Assembly: GCA_021772155.1 (NCBI GenBank)
Contig: JADYXS010000413.1
Location: 1-36,957 of the forward strand
Direction: 5' to 3'
From: Candidatus Obscuribacter sp.
GTDB taxonomy: Bacteria > Cyanobacteriota > Vampirovibrionia > Obscuribacterales > Obscuribacteraceae
DNA: 36,957 bases
Below are positions 33,030-36,957 of this stretch, piece after piece. A program made the position numbers and the translations under genes. The notes under the pieces were generated by a model. It was not told the origin of the DNA. It searched no databases and saw only the letters and a program-made list of their open reading frames with translations. Every line of letters begins with the position of its first letter. The first letter of the stretch is position 1.

Positions 33030-35474
33030 ATGACCTCTCGGAGCGAATCCGGGTCGCCGTCTGCTGTTTGTGAGACCCTAGGCTCTTCGCCGGGCGCTGC
33101 GCTTGATACCGGCCCGTTGGAGAATGCTTTACCTGCCGGCTCTTTAGACGTTCACCAATGTCTGGAGCGGGAAGCCGTGGTTGCAGAACTGTCCAGCTCG
33201 GATCAGCCTTTCGCTAACGCCAGTCAATCTGCTCAATCACCTTCCCAGGTCGATTCGAGTCAGTCCGGCAGAATTTTCGGCAGTCATCATCTCTTATGGG
33301 AAATTTCAAGGGATGCGTTGAGCACTACTTATGCCTGCGAGAGGGACGGCGTAGACACGCTCCTGTCCGTCCGAATATTCAATGACAGGTTTAAGGGCGA
33401 GGCTCAGGTTCGGCAGATTCAGCGTTCGGCTAAAACGGCAGCCGAGCTGACCCATCCGAATATCATCACCGTCTATGAACATGGTGTTGGAGAAGATGGG
33501 GCACCGTATGTAGTGTCGGACTGGGTGGAGTCGGACAGCCTTGCGGATGTTCTCGGCAACAGTAAGCGCCTCGATATCGCTCGATTCTTGAACATTTTTC
33601 AGCAAGTTTGTGATGCTCTGATTGAGGCGCATTCGAGGCAGTTATTGCATCGTAACCTGGCACCGGATAAGGTCATCCTGGTTGGCGACACGGACGGACA
33701 CGAGTTCGTCAAAATGACCGAATTTGGAATGCCCCCTAATCCAGTTGAGCATGCCTTCTACATGAGTCCGGAACAGTGTATCGATGGCAACAGGATTGAT
33801 GCGCGAGCCGATGTCTATTCTCTCGGATGTATCATGTATGAGGCGTTAGTCGGCAATCCTCCTTTTGTCGGATATGGTGCAAAGCAGGCATCTCTCGATT
33901 GCCTGCACGACCTTGCAAATAGATATAGCCCTCAGTCGCCTGAGCACAAGGCGCTCAAGCTGCTCGACTGTATCGTGGCAAAGTGTCTTCAGCAGAAGCC
34001 GTCGAAGCGCTTTGGTAGCGTGAGAGAACTTTCCGGCGCGCTCAGGCTAGTTAACGATTGCATTTGCGGTGGCAGCACAAGGCGCTTGCCTGCAGCGGCA
34101 GAAAAACTTCTGTTATTTCGTTTCTTAGATATCTTCGACCGCAAAATTATCGCTTGCGGATTTGTCTACCTGTTGTTAGGAATGCTTTCCGTCAAGTTTC
34201 TCGGCGAGATGCAGTTGCAGAAGCAGATCGATGCCGCGCAGCTGGCCGAAATGAGTGGGGATCAGTCACGCGCTCAGACTCATTGGAAAGACGCTATTCG
34301 ACAGGCCGACTCTATGGGTAAACCCCCGAGCCTTCGGGCCGATCTTCATTGGGCACTAGGCGATACCTACCGGTATCAGGCTTGGAGCGAATGCAATTCT
34401 CCAAGCAATGGAAGTCTTGCTAAAGATGCCATATTGGAGTACAAGCAGTCCCTTGACTATTTTGGGCACGGTGCGCATTTTCGTCATCGCGCAATTGCCC
34501 TGTGGCAGTCTGTTGCTTCGCTTTGGGAACAAGTTGATCGTGTCAAACCTGGCTCAGGAAAGCATCGCGAGATAGAGTTGCGGGCCAAACGGCTCTTTGC
34601 GGCGGGAAAATTCGCAGAATGCGCTACACTTTGCTCTAGTTTTCTAAAGACTAACCACGATCATTCGTTGGCATCCTTGGCTGCATGTGCCTACACGGAA
34701 CTTGGAATCAAAGCTCCGCCAACAAAGGGACTCAGGCTGTTTGAACGGGCTCAATATTATCTGAGCGATTACAATTGTTCTTCCGCGGATGGACAAAACA
34801 ATTTATCGCACTGCATGTCGCAGTTGAAGCAAAATATCTACTCGTCGGAGTCATACAAAGTAAATGCCAGGCGGGCATTGTTGGATGGAGACGTGGAAGC
34901 AGCCATATCGGATCTTGCGTTCGTGCCTGCATTTGAATACCAGGAATTGAGGCAGGCTCTACTTGGTTATTTGCGGTTGCGCCGCAATGACAGTGAACCG
35001 CCAATTTCTAAGGACTCTGCGCTCGAAGCCGTCGCTGCACTGGAACAGTCTCTCAAGTTGGAGCAGATTGCATACGGTGAGCACAGTAACCAGATTTCCC
35101 ACACGCTTTCGCGCTTGGCGGAATTGTACAGAATAGCCGGCGATCACGAGAAGGCAATCAGTTCATTCAAACGATTTTTTTCGCTGGAAGACCTAGAATC
35201 GGTTTCTGATTCCAGCCTATATTTAGATTACGTAGATATGCTTGCGAAGCACGGGAGGAATCGTGAGGCCATCGCCTTCCTTTCTCGCGCTATCGCTACT
35301 GACGAAGAAGACTTTGATTGGAAAGACAAATACCTCAGCGTTCGACTCATAAAGGCGTACATGGATGGCGGGCAACGGTCCCTGGCGGAAGTAACATTGG
35401 AGCAATTGGTTGGTGAGGATCCCAGTCCACGCCGCGCAGGCGAAGAAATAATCGAAGCTAACTATCGCAAGTGA
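33030..35474 (+). CDS. Predicted Ser/Thr pseudokinase with membrane helix and TPR region
   Basis: An 814-residue protein of the same plan as the 30162-32450 kinase: Ser-rich N-terminus (1-80), kinase-like domain (about 82-345), membrane helix near 375-395 and TPR-like C-terminal part. The catalytic positions are changed: the ATP-binding Lys is R115, HRDLKPxN reads H-R-N209-L-A211-P-D-K214, and DFG is E231-F-G. The glycine loop is also lost (GSHHLLWEISRDALSTTY). SPEQ, D-A-R-A-D-V-Y-S-L-G and the C-lobe are intact, so the fold is probably kept without phosphotransfer. Pseudokinases often act as allosteric partners. Starts at 32955 (GTG) and 32991 (ATG) are alternatives. Confidence 0.88.
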   Translation: MTSRSESGSPSAVCETLGSSPGAALDTGPLENALPAGSLDVHQCLEREAVVAELSSSDQPFANASQSAQSPSQVDSSQSGRIFGSHHLLWEISRDALSTTYACERDGVDTLLSVRIFNDRFKGEAQVRQIQRSAKTAAELTHPNIITVYEHGVGEDGAPYVVSDWVESDSLADVLGNSKRLDIARFLNIFQQVCDALIEAHSRQLLHRNLAPDKVILVGDTDGHEFVKMTEFGMPPNPVEHAFYMSPEQCIDGNRIDARADVYSLGCIMYEALVGNPPFVGYGAKQASLDCLHDLANRYSPQSPEHKALKLLDCIVAKCLQQKPSKRFGSVRELSGALRLVNDCICGGSTRRLPAAAEKLLLFRFLDIFDRKIIACGFVYLLLGMLSVKFLGEMQLQKQIDAAQLAEMSGDQSRAQTHWKDAIRQADSMGKPPSLRADLHWALGDTYRYQAWSECNSPSNGSLAKDAILEYKQSLDYFGHGAHFRHRAIALWQSVASLWEQVDRVKPGSGKHREIELRAKRLFAAGKFAECATLCSSFLKTNHDHSLASLAACAYTELGIKAPPTKGLRLFERAQYYLSDYNCSSADGQNNLSHCMSQLKQNIYSSESYKVNARRALLDGDVEAAISDLAFVPAFEYQELRQALLGYLRLRRNDSEPPISKDSALEAVAALEQSLKLEQIAYGEHSNQISHTLSRLAELYRIAGDHEKAISSFKRFFSLEDLESVSDSSLYLDYVDMLAKHGRNREAIAFLSRAIATDEEDFDWKDKYLSVRLIKAYMDGGQRSLAEVTLEQLVGEDPSPRRAGEEIIEANYRK

Positions 35475-35569
35475 GTTCATGACCGCCCAACCGGAAGCGT
35501 CGTGGTATTCAGGAATTTTTCAGGCGGGTAAAACTAACCTCTTCAAATCGTTCCGACGAGGTTTCTAAA

Positions 35570-36676
35570 ATGACCGACCGACCAGCGGCACCGGCAAGTA
35601 AACAGCCCGAAACAGAGCTTCTGAAGCCTGACGAGCCTCTCAACAGTAATTCGTTAAACTTAGTAGACCAAGTTGGAACCGGGGGAGCTAAGGCACCCAA
35701 GCCGTCGGCCGAGCCGTCAGAGCTTACGAAAGCATTTCGCGAAATTGCTACTCCGTTAGTCGGCCTCTCAGTCATAGAAACCAGTGCCATGGTGCGTGAG
35801 ATTCTTGCCGACCGAAAGGAAGAAGAGGCGTTAAAGGCCCTCCGGGCAGAAGCTGGCCCTAGAGCTCCTAATCATCCGACTCCCTTAAGAGACACGCCGC
35901 TTGCTGCGCGAGAGATTTCCGCTCATTTGAGGGACAGACTGCTTCCTACGCCAGAGATGCCCGTTTCACGCGCTCAGGTGACAGAAGCCATTTTCCACCA
36001 ACCGGCTGCACGTTCATGGAATGCCGTGCCAGACGCCGGAGAATTTATTGTAAAACCTCCAGCGGCTAACATCGAAGAATTCACCGTGACCACCAAGAAC
36101 AGTACATCGCGAGCTTTTCGCTCAGTTCTGGGCGCCGCGGCGATCAACGTGGGTATGGATTACACTGCTTTCGCCGGTGTACCGACTTCTGAGCGGACTG
36201 TTGGTTGGGACATTGCATCCCAATTCATCTATGCCCTGCCCCGGGGCGGCCTGCTTGCAAAAGGCGGGGCTTTGGTAGCTCAGCACTGGTTAAATCGAGA
36301 AATCGATAGAGGACAGCAAGAAGAGACCAACGCCGATGAATTAGCACCACTTGCCATTGTGCCCAGGAAGATTGACGACGTATTCGCCAAGGCGTTACTT
36401 GAGTCTCAACGCCGGTACTCAACGATTGAACTTCATCAATCCCGAATTAGCAAAGACAACAGGGAATTCAATCCAGCCTTACTCAAAACAGATACTGATT
36501 CAGCAAGGAAGGGACCAGAACCCTTGAAGCAAGGGCATCTTCTCGAGCGCACTGCGCAGGGGGATGTTCGACCGATGATGTATGAGCATATACGAAGTGA
36601 GACGCCGAACAAAGCTTATGTCCCCGATCTCGATGCTATGAAAGCCGCAATAGAAGCCGTGGTAGAAAAGAAGTGA
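35570..36676 (+). CDS. Hypothetical protein with Pro/Ala-rich N-terminus
   Basis: A 368-residue protein, ATG with GAGG 11 bases upstream. Residues 1-130 are rich in Pro, Ala, Glu and Lys and are probably disordered. Residues about 180-245 hold hydrophobic, Gly-containing segments (AAINVGMDYTAFAGVP, GWDIASQFIYALPRGGLL), which may associate with membrane. The rest is charged. No signal peptide and no family that I recognise. It follows the pseudokinase gene by 95 bases on the same strand, so could be its transcriptional partner. Confidence 0.65.
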   Translation: MTDRPAAPASKQPETELLKPDEPLNSNSLNLVDQVGTGGAKAPKPSAEPSELTKAFREIATPLVGLSVIETSAMVREILADRKEEEALKALRAEAGPRAPNHPTPLRDTPLAAREISAHLRDRLLPTPEMPVSRAQVTEAIFHQPAARSWNAVPDAGEFIVKPPAANIEEFTVTTKNSTSRAFRSVLGAAAINVGMDYTAFAGVPTSERTVGWDIASQFIYALPRGGLLAKGGALVAQHWLNREIDRGQQEETNADELAPLAIVPRKIDDVFAKALLESQRRYSTIELHQSRISKDNREFNPALLKTDTDSARKGPEPLKQGHLLERTAQGDVRPMMYEHIRSETPNKAYVPDLDAMKAAIEAVVEKK

Positions 36677-36684
36677 TTTGAAAT

Positions 36685-36957
36685 TTACGCGCCCAACAGA
36701 ACGTCTGCTGCTTCCGTATGGGCACTAATGACAGATGGTTCGCGTTCAAGTGCGGCGGCGTATCTGCCATCGGATTCATCATTGCTTCCGGATGGATTGA
36801 CGAGAATGCGTGCTTGTTCCAGCAGTGACTCGGCATCTTCGTTGGTGGCGCGCGGTTCTTTGGCATCCATCACTTCGTCGATGCGCACAATTAGCATGGA
36901 AAAAGCCCTGAGCCATGCGAACTGTTCGTGGTTCATGACCAGTTGTAGAAGTGCTCC
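36685..36957 (-). CDS. Hypothetical helical protein, cut by the right edge
   Basis: The minus-strand frame ends with TAA at 36687-36685 and stays open to the right edge (90 codons). An ATG at 36936 could start it, but only a distant GGAG lies upstream, so I think the gene begins outside the window. The protein is acidic and helical (EDAESLLEQARILVNP...AAALEREPSVISAHTEAADVLLGA), with the last part similar to a TPR half-repeat. It is convergent with the preceding gene, only eight bases apart. Function is unknown. Confidence 0.6.
   Translation of the reverse strand, partial: GALLQLVMNHEQFAWLRAFSMLIVRIDEVMDAKEPRATNEDAESLLEQARILVNPSGSNDESDGRYAAALEREPSVISAHTEAADVLLGA

Overview
The window is about 37 kb of chromosomal bacterial DNA that is mostly coding, with genes on both strands. 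Its features are Gram-negative-like: long periplasmic or secreted proteins with N-terminal signal peptides, Tad/Flp-type prepilins, a ChaN-like protein, two-component systems, and large Ser/Thr kinases fused to a membrane helix and TPR arrays. This mix, together with a 'GxLTxxEAxxL' helical protein and Shine-Dalgarno-led GTG and TTG starts, reminds me of the Vampirovibrionia/Melainabacteria (Obscuribacter-like). That placement is inference from gene style; no rRNA, tRNA or ribosomal protein gene is present to test it.

Layout. 1-1.4 kb: a secreted protein cut by the left edge, a small helical protein, and a short ORF that may be a gene remnant. 1.4-5.3 kb: a sensory locus with a histidine kinase overlapping a secreted leucine-rich-repeat protein, and a divergent OmpR-type regulator; the intergenic region carries a 10-bp direct repeat. 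5.4-8.9 kb: two tandem paralogues sharing a roughly 260-residue glycine/alanine-rich module, one ending in an unknown domain and the other in a GNAT acetyltransferase, followed by a receiver lacking its acidic pocket. 8.9-14.3 kb (minus strand): a site-2 protease with CBS domains, a PHB-depolymerase-like esterase set between two copies of one domain, an arylamine N-acetyltransferase and a VOC protein. 14.4-20 kb: a TadG-like protein with a Gly-Thr repeat tail, topoisomerase III and a class C beta-lactamase-fold hydrolase. 20-22.2 kb: a Cys-containing small protein under a promoter overlapped by a TetR-type operator, a ChaN-like protein, and a divergent CsoR-type copper sensor. 22.4-28.5 kb: a Flp-like prepilin, a CheY-like receiver, a small secreted protein, a Nudix hydrolase, an OmpR-type regulator, a TPR membrane protein and a TadE-like pseudopilin. 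28.6-37 kb: a second histidine kinase, an apparently active Ser/Thr kinase with TPRs, a zinc-ribbon protein, a divergent kinase-like protein whose catalytic residues are replaced (a predicted pseudokinase), a hypothetical protein, and a partial gene at the right edge.

The dominant theme is signalling. There are two histidine kinases, two DNA-binding regulators, two stand-alone receivers (one degenerate), an active/inactive Ser/Thr kinase pair, and a kinase-less TPR protein resembling the C-terminal halves of those kinases. I see no transposase, integrase, CRISPR array, tRNA or rRNA. The observations most worth following up are the kinase/pseudokinase pair, the constant-module/variable-tail paralogues, the esterase between duplicated domains, and the TetR-type operator pair around an unknown Cys-containing gene.
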